A DNA stretch of 64,000 nucleotides, from assembly GCA_963210315.1 (NCBI GenBank), contig OY723251.1, forward strand, positions 1,922,001 to 1,986,000, read 5' to 3'. The translations under genes and the position numbers were made by a program. The stretch is from Rhynchopus euleeides (Eukaryota; Euglenozoa; Diplonemea; Diplonemida; Diplonemidae). The notes below the pieces were generated by a model. The model had not been told where the DNA came from, searched no databases, and worked only from the letters and a program-made list of their open reading frames with translations. Shown one piece after another: positions 29,845 through 41,117 of the stretch (its first letter is position 1; the number at the start of each line of letters is the position of its first letter).

Positions 29845-30863
29845 ACCCCCCCCCCCCCCCTCCCCCCCACACCGGGGGACGCGACAAGCACGGCCAAAAA
29901 TCGTTCAAACCGTTCAAAAATCCAGTTTCATGTGCTTGATGAGCCGTGGCTACGCTATCCAAATATGAATTTGAGCGAACAGGATTCTTTGCTTGTCAAA
30001 CTGTGTCACTTGTGTGGCACTTTTTTCTCACTCTTTTGTTCTTCTGAGCGGAGGCACCGATGCAAAAAAATTTAGCGAAAAACGCGAGTGTGTTTTTCGT
30101 ATCCTCACAGACAAAACGCAGAAGCGGGAACGTCTTCACTGTATTCTGTTTTGAACCCCCCACCCCCTTCTCCCTTCATGTTTCCCTGTCGCGAGTGAGT
30201 GAAGCAAACGGGAAGGATACTATTTCCTTACACATACCAGGTAATCAGTGTGCACAGTTGCCTTTCGGGGTGGACGTCCGAAGGGGGCCCACCTGTGACG
30301 GGCACAAACAACGGCTGTGTGAGGGCAACATCCAATGGTTCCCCCTGCTTCAACCACCGAGAGCGACCATCCGCCCCTCCTCCGTCAGGCCGGGTGGTTC
30401 TGGCAGATGACCTGCTCTACTGCTGAAACCGATTGTTTTGAATGTTTCGACCCTGCAAAGCTATGCCAATGGAGTATCCCCCTCCTGAAAGTGCCATCAC
30501 AGATTGCATAGGGCACACACATGTGTCGTCTGTGGTGACGTGTCAGCCAGTGTTCACTCCATTCACGCCAGCAAATCCTGCTATTTCCCACACAGTACAA
30601 TGTCACACCACAGGCCGAGTATAGCACTGGGTCTCAGGCACAACCTGCATAACGAGTGAAGGGAGATCCTCCTTTGTGATTCCCTCTGTTTCTATTTCAA
30701 TACCCGTCTCTAGACTGGGTTCTTAGCTTAGCCGTCATCACCGCCTTAATCAAATGGCATGCACTCTGCACCAGACACACCTGTGTGCGGCACAATGTGG
30801 GTGAAATATACGTGTCAAAAATGCAAGCATGCGGCAGACCCCCCCCCCCCCCTGAAGTGTGTC
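29845..30863. other. Intergenic; right part of the interrupted repeat, no gene
   Basis: A poly-C run (29845-29865) is followed by ACCGGGGGACGCGACAAGC and GTTCAAACCGTTCAAA, matching the SET-intron repeat. The remainder has no gene. A C12 run lies at 30840. Confidence 0.5.
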
Positions 30864-30909
30864 CACGGTGGGATCTTGTAAATTTTACATGTATAACTAC
30901 AAGTATATA

Positions 30910-31254
30910 CCGTATACGTAAATATTATGGAACGTAAATATTATGGAACGGGCCCATTTTTGGCCGGTCCGTTCCATAATATTTACGTTCCAAAATATTT
31001 ACAGGGCCAGTTGGGGACTCGGTGGTGAGGACGGCTTGCGTCAGGAATCGCGCGAAAAGTGCACGAGTAGGTCCCGTCAGGGACTCTGCATGCCGTCCGA
31101 TCACCTGGTCCAAGTCCCCGAGTCGCAGAAAGCCCTGTAAATATTATGGAACGAAAAAAATCTGGAACGCCAACCCACCAGCGTTCCAAAATATTTACGT
31201 TCCATAATATTTACGTTCCATAATATTTACGTTCCAAAATATTTACGTATACGG
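30910..31254. mobile_element. 345-bp TIR element nested in copy B
   Basis: Ends CCGTATACGTAAATATT and its complement, flanked by TA on both sides. The interior repeats ATATTATGGAACG and its inverse several times. Non-autonomous, Tc1/mariner-like by target site only. Confidence 0.85.
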
Positions 31255-31569
31255 TACATGTATTATACATGTATAATACTTGCATGTCAACTATTATACA
31301 TGTATAATACATGTATATGCCTGAAATATACATGTAAAATACATGTATACATACATTGGGCGTTATTCCGTTACCAGTAACGGTAATAACGTTATTTTTG
31401 CGTTATTTTTTGACCCCAAAAAAGGCAGCATTTCCCGGTGAATCTGACCCGAAACTCGGGTCCCTACCCCCCCTAAAAGAAATTTCTTGGGTAAAATATC
31501 ACTCCAGGGGGCCACTCCGTGATGTCAAAAAATTGGAAAACGTTTTCTCCTAAAATAACGCGTTATTTT

Positions 31570-34500
31570 CACCAACGTATTTTCACCAACGATTTCTTAA
31601 GCTACAGTTTCTGTACTTCATTGGTTGCGTAACGCGGCTGGTGGGGTACGGGGCTGTCCCCACACCGCAGAGGCTCGGCTCCCCACCGACCACAAACGAC
31701 ACAAAAGCGAGACATCACCATCTCAGCCTGCCATCCGCTTCCGCCCCACCCCCCCCCCCCCCCTCCCCAATTTTCGTGTTTGTCTTACTCAACAACCCCC
31801 TCCCCAAGCTCGGTAACTGCCCGGTGAATATCTTCACAACGGGAAGGTACAAACCGAGCCAATAGATTTCCCCGTTCCCCACTTTTCAAAACCCAACAAA
31901 CATCGAAAAAAAAAAAAACCCTCCCTCACCCCCCCCATCCCCCCCACCCCGGCGGATGACGATGCTGGGACTTCTCGCGGCGGTGATAGCGGCGAGCTGG
32001 GCGGCAGTGACAGCGGCGAGCTGGGCCAAGCCGGCCAGAAGAAGGCGACGCGGGCGATGGCGGGCGAGAAGGAGGGGGCGGCTGACGGCCCTCCTGGGGC
32101 GGCGGAGCAGGCGAGCGGGCCGAGTGGTACCGTGCGCCGTCCTCTTAGCAGGGCGAAACGATGCGCATAGAGCCCGTCAGTGGCTCCGGGCCCGGTCCCT
32201 GGGTGCGCACCCAGAAACGCGTGGGGGAACCTACAGGCGCGTGGTCGACAGCCACGCCCGCGGTTTACCGCGAAGCCAGTCTTCGACTGGGAGAGCAGAT
32301 CGGCGCGCGACCCGGGGCACCCCGACCGGTGCCCCCACAGCAGATAGGGAGGGAGGGGTCGTGGGGGCCGGGCCTTTCCCCTCGGGTGTCTCTTCCTGTT
32401 GTGCTGTCTTCCCCGAGTTTCTCCTCTCGCTCCCTGTCTACCTTGTCCCCTTCCGTCCACCCATCCCCCGCCCCACCCCACCCTCACCCCCTCCCCCACC
32501 CCCCACCTCACCCCCCCCGCCCCCCCCGCCGGGTGCATCGACACGGGGCATCCTCCGCTGGGGCGCAGCGTTGAGGTGGGTGGTGAGGAAGTGTGGCGAG
32601 TGGAAGGGGCCACGCACGCCCCTCCTTTTTATAAAAACGGGTGTACAGATAGTATGGCGAGCAAGGGGGATGCCGTCATGGGCGTGGGGGCCGGGTGGCC
32701 AAGAGGGACAGGTCGCGGTGCGGGGGAGTGGGGCGGAGCCGGTGCACCTCCTTCCCGGGGACCTCAGGGGCGGTGCGGAAGAGGATAGCGCGATGGATGG
32801 GCGGGACTGGGCTGATGTTGATTCGACACTGCGCCTGCTGCACGCCTCCCGCATCCCCAATTCCGCCACGGGGGATTGCGGGTACTGGGCCCTGGGTTTC
32901 GAGGCTGAAGTGATCGGGGCGCGTCGAGCTGACCTCGCCAAGTCGGCCAAGTCGCGACCGGAACTGGTGGCATTTTTCGGGGGGGCCAAGGAGGCTTTCC
33001 TGGCATATGCCAACGCGATCGGAGAGGACGGGTGGATGGACCACCTCACCCTGCAACTGGCGGCGCGGCTCTGGGACCTGCATATAGTGGTCATTCAACC
33101 GGGTGCTCATCGAGTCGTGGCGATCCGCCCCCGTAGTGTGAAGGATAGAGACCTCCTCAAGCGCACCCGGGTGATTGCTTTAGCTGGGGACCACTACGAA
33201 CAAGTGGACATCCCAAGGGGCCAACTGCTAGACCTCATCAGGATGGCGCACCCCGCTTTCCTCACCACGGAGTCTGTAGGGGAGCAGGTTATCACCACGC
33301 CGGAGGGCATGGACGCAGCTACGGTGGAGGCAAAGTTGGTGCAAAGGGCCACGGACAAGGTGTACTGCCCGCACGACAGCTGTCGCACCTCCCTTATGCA
33401 ATGTGGCGTGCCTATCCTCCGGGGGTCCATGCTGGGGCACCTGAACAAGCACGCAGCCAGGGGTGAAACGGTGACCCCCAGTGTCCTGCGCGCCATCGGG
33501 TATCGGGAGTGTGTTCGCTGCGAGAACGTCATCGCGCTCAAGTACACAGCGTGTTTGGCTTGTCGGCACAGACTCGAGCCGGAACCCGAAGCAGTGCCGG
33601 CGGGGGAAGGGGTGCAGGCAAAAGCCCTCCCAGGGCTCGAAGCAGTGAGAGCGGAGCACATCAAGGTGTGGGAATCCGTGCCGCACCACCTCGTCGCATC
33701 ATGGACGCGGACGTTTGCCGGTCTACTCCGGGAGGTGGCGGCCCACAACACAGTGCAGGCATGGACAGCGCTGCTGCTGGCCCCGTCAGTCCTGCTACGG
33801 GGGGCGCGGATGGGGGACAGGATGGAGGGGACCATCAGGGACAGGCTGAGGACTTTCGATCGCTGGGCGAAGGGGGACTTCAACCTGCTGTGGGTAGAAG
33901 CGTGCGAGAAGAAGGCGCAGCCGCCAAAAGTGGGGGGGCCCCCGCGCCCTGGCGAAATGGAAAGGCGTGTCGCGAAGTATGCACGGCAGAATCGCATGTC
34001 CGCGGCACACAAGAGCCTCATCCCTGAGGTGGTGGCGGAGAACACAGACAGCACGCGTGCAGCCCTTGAATCGAAACACCCGACCGGAGTTCCACCGCAT
34101 GCGCGCGAACCAGCCCCTGCCACGTGCCGGCCTTTCACCCCGGCCGAAGTGATGAGTGCACTCAAGACCTTCCCTAATGGGTCGGCCGGGGGTCAAGTGG
34201 GGCTACGCCCGGATCACGTCCGCCAGGCAGTTGAGTGTAAAGACGCGGCAGGGGCGAAGCCGTTGGCGTGGCTCACACAGGTGGTGAACCTGATGGCGTC
34301 AGGCAGGGCTCCGCAGGAGATCATGCCGATCCTGGCAGGCGCCAAGCTCACCGCCTTGAAGAAGAGCGACGGTGATGTGCGACCGATAGCGTGCGGTGAG
34401 ACTCTGAGGAGGCTAACCGCCAAGCTGCTCTCCACTCGCCATAAAGACGCAGCACGGCGCATCCTGATGAAAGGGAAGCAGGTGGGCGTCGCAGTTCAAC

Positions 34501-37500
34501 GGGGACTCGAGGCGGGTGTAGCGGTGGTGGCACAGTGGGCGGAGCGCGCCAAGGCGACAGCCGCAGGTGGTGGGCCCCGGGATGCTGTCGTTCTTAAAAT
34601 CGATTTCAAGAACGCGTTCAACTCTGTCCACCGGGAGGCGTTCCTAGAGGTGGTTGAACGAGACATCCCGGGCCTCCTCCCTTTCGCACAGTGGTGCTAC
34701 GGGTCCCCCTCCACACTATCGTACAGTGGGCACGTCTTCCAGTCCACGTGTGGAGTTCAGCAGGGGGACCCCCTCGGACCACTTCTTTTCTCCCTAGCCA
34801 TTAAAGAGCTAGCTGAGATGCTGGTCGGGCACTTCGCAGGGTGTGGAGGTAGTGTCTTCTACCTGGACGACGGCGTGCTGATGGGGCCAGCGGGAGTCGT
34901 GAAGGAGGCGCTGGATTTCGTGGTGAAGTGGAGCAAGGAGAAGGGGTTGGAGGTCAAGCTGGACAAGTGTGAGCTTATCGACCTCAACCGCCTCTCGAAG
35001 ACCGAGCTTGAAGCGCAAGGGTTTCTTCTTCGCCTCCCTGATGAGACTGACAAGCCGGGAGTGGTGTACCGTGAGGGGGGCGATTTCACCCTCCTGGGCA
35101 CGCCCATAGGGTCGCGAGAGTTCTGCGAGCGCTACATGGACGAGAAGCTGGCTGAATTCGCGCCTTACCTTGAGGCGTTGGCGACGCTCGAAGACAGGCA
35201 GGTGGCCCTTGCTCTCCTCCGGCATTGCGAGGGTTTCGCGCGCCTGGTGTTCTACATGCGTGCACTGGGACATAGGGGTGCGACGGAATACCTGGCGAAG
35301 AGCGATGCGGCGGTCGAGAAGTGCCTGACTCGTATCCTCTGCCTGGCGGACGACACTCTCCCGGACGACGCCATGCGACAGGCGACGCTGCCGGTCCGGG
35401 TGGGTGGGCTCGGTATACGCCGTTCTACGGAGCACTGGCACGCCGCAGCGATGGCTTCCATGCAGAACGGGTATCTGTTATGTCGGGAGTTGGACAAGGA
35501 GTTCACCTGGGATACGGCGGCGTGGCACACCCTGAGCTCGGCCTACAACAACGACGTGAGCGAGGGGGATGCTGTGGATTCGGAGTCCCGCCCCACGGAG
35601 ATGGTGAAACAGAAGGACCTCTCCCTGGCCATCATCGACGTTCACCACCGAGACTTGCACGAGCGGGCAGACGCCAGTGACAGAGCCAGGTACCGGTCCC
35701 TGTCACTCCCACATGCAGGGGCCACGTATGCGGGCAAGCTGACGGAAGAGACGCGTGTCGGGGGAGAGGAAATGGTTGTGGTGACGCGGCACAGGCTGGG
35801 CATCTCCCTCTTCGAGCCAGACGCCAAGTGCGGCAGGTGTGGGCAAGAGATGGACACGCACGGCACCCACGCGCTGAACTGTAGGGTGGGGGGTGGGCCC
35901 ACTCGGCGTCACGATGTCGTGCGGGACAGCCTGTACAGACTCGCGGTGGAAGCGGGTACGAGCCCCGAGATGGAGACGCTCCACATCCTTCCGGACTCCC
36001 AGGAGCGCCCCGGGGACATTGTCACTCGCCGGGTGTGGCCGCGGGTCATCGACGTGACGATCCGCAATCCCCTCGCGGCTTCCGTGGTCCAAGCTGCTGC
36101 GAGGTTTACTGGAGCGGCGGCGGCAGCGGGGGAGGCAGAGAAGAACAGGAGGTATCGTGATCCCTGCAGGAGATCTGGCCAGATTTTCGCGGCCTTTGCG
36201 ATGGAGGCTTTCGGGGGTCTGGGGCCGTCGGCGCACCAGGTTTTCGGCAAGCTGGGCCGCCTAGCAGCGGAACGGACGGGGCGAAGCAGGGTTCTGGTCA
36301 CCCAGAGCCACGCCACCAGAGTGAGTAGCGCGTACAGCCACATCCTGGGTCGAACACTCCTTGAATGCGGCCCCATATCGCCAGCAGCAGTGAGCCGGAC
36401 GGCGTTGGCTACAGAGGCCGCGGCCCCCCTGAACCCGGACCACTTCATGCGGTTCTCGGTTGACTCGCGTGGGGAGGGGGAGGTGTTCATTGACCCTGAT
36501 GAGGAGCGCCCTGTGCCCCAGGCGGACCCGGTCCCTCGGGCAGAGGCAGCACCGACATCTCCGTCCCCCTCTGTCGTCATCGAAAAGTGGAGAGACAAGC
36601 GAGGAGGGGCGCGAGTGGCTATTGAGGACCTGGCAGAGGGGCTTGGTAATGCTCTTACGATGCCAGAACAGGTCGCCGCCTTGGGTGGGTCAGTGGCGGA
36701 GGGGGCCCCAGCAACGTGGGTGGTGGCGGTGACGGCCGCGGCGTGTGACCTGGGGTTTGACATCGACGCTGACAAGCTTCTGCGCCTGGCGGTGGTGTGC
36801 GTCCGTCGAGCGCCCACACTCCGTCTGCTCCTCTCAGACCCCGACGAGTGGGCGGGGCGTATGCTGGCTTCCGGGGGTGGCGAAGACGTGGACCAGGTGG
36901 CCCTCCGTGGGGTGGCGGTGGCCCTCGACGTCCACGCTGTGGTTTTTAGAGACAACCTCCCCCCTCTTCTCGTGGCCCCAGGTGAACCATGCCAAGCGCT
37001 TTTTGTGGGCGGCGTGGACGGGGGGTTCAAGCCGGTCACGGTGCCGGACCAGGTGGTGGAACAGGTCACATACACGAAGTGTGTGGAGGTCGAGGTGCCG
37101 CAGGGCCCGGTTATCCCGGGGCGCGTGGATGTGTCGGGGTCACCGGGTTGCTGTCAGTTCTGTGCGTCGCTCTTCACCACGGCCGTGCGCCATGGGGAGT
37201 GTGGTCACTGCTCGAGGATGGTGTGCCCGACCTGCTGTGAGCTGGGCGAAGACGACACCAGGTGCGTCTGCACGCCACTACCTCTGCCACGCGAGGACCA
37301 AGGGGTGGCCCCTCATCCGCCGGGGCAAGCGGAGCCCCCTCCTCCGCCGCCGGCGAGCACCGCACTGACAAAGGCTTTGCTGGAGGGCCGGGCCCCAGGG
37401 GGAGGGGACGGTCTGTCCAGGCTGCAACGGTCTTTGGGGATGCAGGAGTGCACGGGGTTCCGTTTCACACCAGGCGACTGCTTCTTCGATGCGGCGGCTT

Positions 37501-39043
37501 TCATTATGGGAGGCTCGGCGGCGGGCATGCGGAGGCTAGCCGTCCAGGCGGTGCTACGTGACCCAGGCCTTTGTGCTCGGGCCGAGCCGAACAGCGAGTC
37601 CTGGGCTGCGGCCATGCGAGTCGAGGGTAGCCGGGACGAGGCTTCTTGGGCGGACCAGGTAGCAGTACATGGACTTGCGCTGGGGTCGGGGTGGGCTGTG
37701 GTGGTCCTATCTGATCAAGCGCCCCCCACGGTCCACCGCCCCCGGGTGAAGCCTTTCGTCGGAGTGCTTGGAGTCAAGCATCAGGGAAAGCACTACACCC
37801 CCCTTTTGGTGCCCCCACCTCTGGCGGAGGCAGTGTCTGCCCTCGCCCCCTCGCCGGTGTTGGGGCGGACTGGCTGTCCAGGGGGGGAGCAGGGCCTCCC
37901 CATGTGCCAGGTGCCGTCCCAGCCGTCGCGCCGCCGTTTTTACTGTGCCCGCTGTGCAGAGGCGGTGGATACCGCAGTCGAACACTGGCGTTGTTTCGGT
38001 TGCGATTGCAGGGCGTGTGGGGAATGCGTGGAGCAGGGGGAGACCTGTATGGATCTGGGGCCTCGGGACGCGGAGGAGCCGCCTGCGAGGGTCCCGCAGC
38101 CACAGGACCAGGGTGATCCCCCTCGACGAGAAGGTGATCCCCCTCCTGCACCCACCGGCGCCCCGGCCACCGGCCGCTCCGACCCGACCGCCACCGAGGA
38201 AGGCTCCAACCCTGCGCAAGCACCAGCCACCTCGATGTCGTCGCAGCCGAAGCGGAAGCGGGAGTCGGCATCGCCGCAGCGTGGTCAGGAGATGGATGAG
38301 GACGACGGGGCCACGACGGTGGGGGAGTGGGAGGAGCAGTTCTGCCCCGACGTGCACCGACCGCAGGAGGAGCAGGAGGCGGCGCTCCGGGCCATTCAGG
38401 CTTGGTGGGCCGAGTTGGGGGATGACAAGGCCTCACAGGCGGAGGCGTACAACGTGGTCTGTTGTCGTCTGAGGGCGCGGGCAGGCAAGCGGGCGCGGGC
38501 GAGCCGGCCAGGGGCGCGGGGGTCTTCGCAGCGGAGTTCCCAGGGGTCCCAGAGCCAGGGGAGTAGGGCCGCCAGGGGAGCGAGATAGCCGTAGGTCGGC
38601 TCCCCCCCCCCCCCCCCCCCCCCTACCCCCCTCTTTCCTTTCGCCCCTCCCTCCCCCCCCCCCCTCCCGTTCCCCACCCCCGTGCCCCCTTCCCCTTTCT
38701 TCCGGTGAATGCGCCAGCGGAGTCGGTCCACGCCCTCGCTGTCAGTCGCTTTCGCCTCTCCCCCCCTGCCCCCCCCCCCCTTTACCTCGCCCCCTTTTCC
38801 CCTCACCAGCGGGCTGCCCCTTGTGAATGGTAGACTTACCTACAGCCCCTTGTTCATGCCGCCAGCACGGAGCCCCACGCAGCTCAACCCCGGCCAGTGC
38901 GCGGTTTGTTTGCCCTAGAGCTTTGTTGTTCGTGTAGTTCATGTTACAGTGCTAAGAGCCCGTAGAAGCAAAAGTAGAACCTGCTGCGCTAGCCCCACCA
39001 AGCAGCCACAGTACGACAGGACGCGCGCAGGCACCGGGCCCCC
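31570..39043 (+). mobile_element. LINE with OTU-like modules and restriction-like endonuclease, looks full length
   Basis: About 7.5 kb between two near-identical 24-26-bp direct repeats (31546-31569 and 39044-39069; TCTCCTAAAA...AACGCGTTATTTT), which fit a target-site duplication in the host TIR element. It has one giant open frame, a C-rich 5' region and a 3' tail of about 100 bp that also occurs inverted at about 41310-41395. There is no clear poly-A tail apart from the A-run in the duplication. The uninterrupted frame suggests a young insertion. Confidence 0.8.
31956..38588 (+). CDS. LINE polyprotein: OTU-like protease, Zn fingers, RT, RLE endonuclease, further OTU-like domain
   Basis: 2,210 codons from the first ATG. 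The first 279 are low-complexity Arg/Pro, so the ATG at 32793 (MDGRDWADVD) is the more likely start. OTU-like cysteine protease: NSATGDCGYWAL (Cys at 32877) with ALAGDHYEQVDI (His near 33192). Zn fingers at about 33360-33590. RT: KIDFKNAFNSVHREAF, QQGDPLGPLLFSLA and the FYLDDG box (34857). Knuckle CGRCGQEMDTHGTHALNC (35827), then RPGDIVTRRVWPRVIDVTI (36007), the PD-D pattern of restriction-like endonucleases in R2/NeSL/Dualen-type LINEs. A degenerate OTU-like stretch may lie at 36620-37090. Another OTU-like unit follows: TPGDCFFDAAAF (Cys near 37479) and HQGKHYTPLLV. CxxC fingers at 37147-37270 and 37935-38055. No APE or RNase H seen. The product presumably nicks target DNA and primes reverse transcription. 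Confidence 0.85.
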   Translation: MTMLGLLAAVIAASWAAVTAASWAKPARRRRRGRWRARRRGRLTALLGRRSRRAGRVVPCAVLLAGRNDAHRARQWLRARSLGAHPETRGGTYRRVVDSHARGLPRSQSSTGRADRRATRGTPTGAPTADREGGVVGAGPFPSGVSSCCAVFPEFLLSLPVYLVPFRPPIPRPTPPSPPPPPPTSPPPPPPPGASTRGILRWGAALRWVVRKCGEWKGPRTPLLFIKTGVQIVWRARGMPSWAWGPGGQEGQVAVRGSGAEPVHLLPGDLRGGAEEDSAMDGRDWADVDSTLRLLHASRIPNSATGDCGYWALGFEAEVIGARRADLAKSAKSRPELVAFFGGAKEAFLAYANAIGEDGWMDHLTLQLAARLWDLHIVVIQPGAHRVVAIRPRSVKDRDLLKRTRVIALAGDHYEQVDIPRGQLLDLIRMAHPAFLTTESVGEQVITTPEGMDAATVEAKLVQRATDKVYCPHDSCRTSLMQCGVPILRGSMLGHLNKHAARGETVTPSVLRAIGYRECVRCENVIALKYTACLACRHRLEPEPEAVPAGEGVQAKALPGLEAVRAEHIKVWESVPHHLVASWTRTFAGLLREVAAHNTVQAWTALLLAPSVLLRGARMGDRMEGTIRDRLRTFDRWAKGDFNLLWVEACEKKAQPPKVGGPPRPGEMERRVAKYARQNRMSAAHKSLIPEVVAENTDSTRAALESKHPTGVPPHAREPAPATCRPFTPAEVMSALKTFPNGSAGGQVGLRPDHVRQAVECKDAAGAKPLAWLTQVVNLMASGRAPQEIMPILAGAKLTALKKSDGDVRPIACGETLRRLTAKLLSTRHKDAARRILMKGKQVGVAVQRGLEAGVAVVAQWAERAKATAAGGGPRDAVVLKIDFKNAFNSVHREAFLEVVERDIPGLLPFAQWCYGSPSTLSYSGHVFQSTCGVQQGDPLGPLLFSLAIKELAEMLVGHFAGCGGSVFYLDDGVLMGPAGVVKEALDFVVKWSKEKGLEVKLDKCELIDLNRLSKTELEAQGFLLRLPDETDKPGVVYREGGDFTLLGTPIGSREFCERYMDEKLAEFAPYLEALATLEDRQVALALLRHCEGFARLVFYMRALGHRGATEYLAKSDAAVEKCLTRILCLADDTLPDDAMRQATLPVRVGGLGIRRSTEHWHAAAMASMQNGYLLCRELDKEFTWDTAAWHTLSSAYNNDVSEGDAVDSESRPTEMVKQKDLSLAIIDVHHRDLHERADASDRARYRSLSLPHAGATYAGKLTEETRVGGEEMVVVTRHRLGISLFEPDAKCGRCGQEMDTHGTHALNCRVGGGPTRRHDVVRDSLYRLAVEAGTSPEMETLHILPDSQERPGDIVTRRVWPRVIDVTIRNPLAASVVQAAARFTGAAAAAGEAEKNRRYRDPCRRSGQIFAAFAMEAFGGLGPSAHQVFGKLGRLAAERTGRSRVLVTQSHATRVSSAYSHILGRTLLECGPISPAAVSRTALATEAAAPLNPDHFMRFSVDSRGEGEVFIDPDEERPVPQADPVPRAEAAPTSPSPSVVIEKWRDKRGGARVAIEDLAEGLGNALTMPEQVAALGGSVAEGAPATWVVAVTAAACDLGFDIDADKLLRLAVVCVRRAPTLRLLLSDPDEWAGRMLASGGGEDVDQVALRGVAVALDVHAVVFRDNLPPLLVAPGEPCQALFVGGVDGGFKPVTVPDQVVEQVTYTKCVEVEVPQGPVIPGRVDVSGSPGCCQFCASLFTTAVRHGECGHCSRMVCPTCCELGEDDTRCVCTPLPLPREDQGVAPHPPGQAEPPPPPPASTALTKALLEGRAPGGGDGLSRLQRSLGMQECTGFRFTPGDCFFDAAAFIMGGSAAGMRRLAVQAVLRDPGLCARAEPNSESWAAAMRVEGSRDEASWADQVAVHGLALGSGWAVVVLSDQAPPTVHRPRVKPFVGVLGVKHQGKHYTPLLVPPPLAEAVSALAPSPVLGRTGCPGGEQGLPMCQVPSQPSRRRFYCARCAEAVDTAVEHWRCFGCDCRACGECVEQGETCMDLGPRDAEEPPARVPQPQDQGDPPRREGDPPPAPTGAPATGRSDPTATEEGSNPAQAPATSMSSQPKRKRESASPQRGQEMDEDDGATTVGEWEEQFCPDVHRPQEEQEAALRAIQAWWAELGDDKASQAEAYNVVCCRLRARAGKRARASRPGARGSSQRSSQGSQSQGSRAARGAR

Positions 39044-40559
39044 TCTCCTAAAAAAAAACGCGTTATTTTTCCGTTATTTTCATGAAAACTTGCGTTATTC
39101 GGACAATTTTGCGGGCGGATGGTGTAGTTTTTGGTGGAGATGGCTCCAGAATACCCCCCTGGGACCATTTTTTGGATAATAACGCACGGACATGTCGAGT
39201 TTCGTGAAAAAATCATGTTTTTTTGGCTTTTTCAAGGCAAATACTGCAGAAACCCCTGCAACCTTGCAGCATCCAATGTTCCTGGAGTGAAATTTGGAGT
39301 GAAAATCACTCCAAAATCACTCAGTGTGGACGCAGAAGTGAATCCTTCAGGAATACACCCGCACACCTCACATTGGCGGTGTATAAACCACCTGATATTT
39401 TTACTCGTTACGAGCGACGAAGTAGCGCGAAGTAGCGACGTGCCCATTTTTTCCCGGTCCGTTCTAAAATAGTTACGTTCCAAAAGTCCGTTACTGGTGC
39501 TGTCAAAGACGCTTCGCACAATATACGCACGAACTACCCAAAGTACGCTCGGGCTACGCACGAAGTACGCAGGAACTACGCAATTTGAACTTTCTTGCAC
39601 CCCCCAGTCATTATTTGCACGCACTCCAGGTCCCATATTTGCACCAGTGCAAATATGAGACCTGGAGTGCAAATATGAGGAATTTCCGAGTTCGTCGTGA
39701 TGTGCAAAACATGACTGGGTTGTGCAAGAAACCATCATCTGCACCCCGTATCGGCCTCAATTGCACCCTCGTGCAGGTAAAAAAAGGCCTCGGGCCTCCG
39801 GCCCTCGGACCGTTTTTTAATTACGCACACGACCTTCGCGCGGAAAGTGTCATTCAGCCCTGCCAAACGTGCTCTACACACCACCCCCTTCATCAGGCAA
39901 GTGGGTTTGTAAGGGTGTGTGGAAGCGTCAACGCTCGGGTGCAGGAAATTTACATTTTGGTCGCAAATGGCGTTACACATGCACTATGCACAACGTGTGC
40001 ACGATTTCGGCAGAACTACGCACAACCAACGCAATTTGGACCTTTCAACAACACCATTCACGGTACTTCGATTTTGGGTGGGAAAGATGGGGCAAGGAAG
40101 TGGCAAAAACTGCGAAGAAGGTCGAAAATTTTCTCATTTTCATCAGAAACCATATTCAACGGATTCCGATTTTCGGGTGAAATCAAGCAGGTTGGCACAA
40201 TGGCTCATGTTCACCCAAAAATGCACCTACCAAACCTCTTTTGCTTGATTTTTGGGACGGCATGGGTGATCCAGAGGCCAAAAATCACGATTTTTTCACC
40301 AATTCCTTCGACAACGGACAGTTCCAGACCACAAGGACCACATTTTGGGGTCAGAATTTTCTCGGTCAAAAAATTCGAAAAATCTGAAATCTCTCGGAAT
40401 TTTGAGCATTTTTTGAGATTGGCATGCCCATTTTAGACCCTTTGCGTGGCTCTAAACCCAAAAATTTGCTCGAAAATGGCCTCAAATAGCCTAAAACAGC
40501 CCATTCTGGCCACCCCGAAAAAAAAATTCGAAAAGGGTCCCCCTATAGAAGTTGCCCAA
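39044..40559. other. Non-LINE right body of the 9.5-kb TIR element
   Basis: Holds the right target duplication of the LINE, an ACGAGCGACGAAGTAGCG stretch (39405-39440) like that beside family X, a perfect-looking hairpin at 39612-39676 (TATTTGCAC...GACCTGGAGTGC arms) and, inverted, the block shared with element F (40180-40550). No gene recognised. Confidence 0.55.
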
Positions 40560-40857
40560 AAATACCGAAAATAACGCGGTATTACCGGTAATAACGGTAA
40601 TAACGTTACCGATAACGGTATTACCGTTACCGATAACGGTAATAACGGTAATAACGTTACCGATAACGTTATTACCGTTCCTGATAACGGTAATAACGGT
40701 ATTACCGTTATCGATAACGGTATAACGCGGAAAAATAACGTTACCGATTTTCGGATAACGTTATTCGGCCGTTCTGGAACGTTATTAACGGTAAGTTATT
40801 TTACCGAAAAAATAACGGTATTACCGTTACTGGTAACGCAATAACGCCCGATGTATG
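40560..40857. repeat. AACGGTAATAACG array at the right end of the 9.5-kb element
   Basis: Dense tandem and inverted iterations of TAACGGTAATAACG, TTACCGATAACGG and variants. Only a short version (31360-31390) is present at the left end, so the subterminal repeats are unequal. Confidence 0.85.
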
Positions 40858-41117
40858 TGTATATCAAGTAAAAATACATGTATAATACTTGCATGTCAAC
40901 TATTATACATGTATCTTTACTTGATATACCGTAAAAGGAAATATTGTGGACCGTAATAAAGGTGAACCGTACTATAGGTGGACCGTAAAAAAGATGGAAC
41001 AAATAGGATTTTTCCGGAACTTGGAACATTTTTACGGTCCACCTATTTTACGGTTGGGATAGTGGACTTGGCAGTTTTTTTACGAGTTCCGAGCGACGAA
41101 GTCGCGAAGGAACCAAG

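Larger units (their letters stand above)
31350..40857. mobile_element. 9.5-kb TIR element nested in copy B, itself carrying a LINE
   Basis: TIRs CATACATTGGGCGTTATT (left) and the near-complement ending GCCCGATGTATG (right), continuing through CGTTACCAGTAACGGTAATA. TGTATA flanks both sides (31344-31349, 40858-40863). Without the LINE (31570-39043) the element is about 2.0 kb: 220 bp at the left and about 1.8 kb at the right. The right part includes a hairpin (39612-39676), a block related to element F and a dense AACGGTAATAACG array (40560-40857). No transposase seen. The superfamily is uncertain. Confidence 0.8.
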
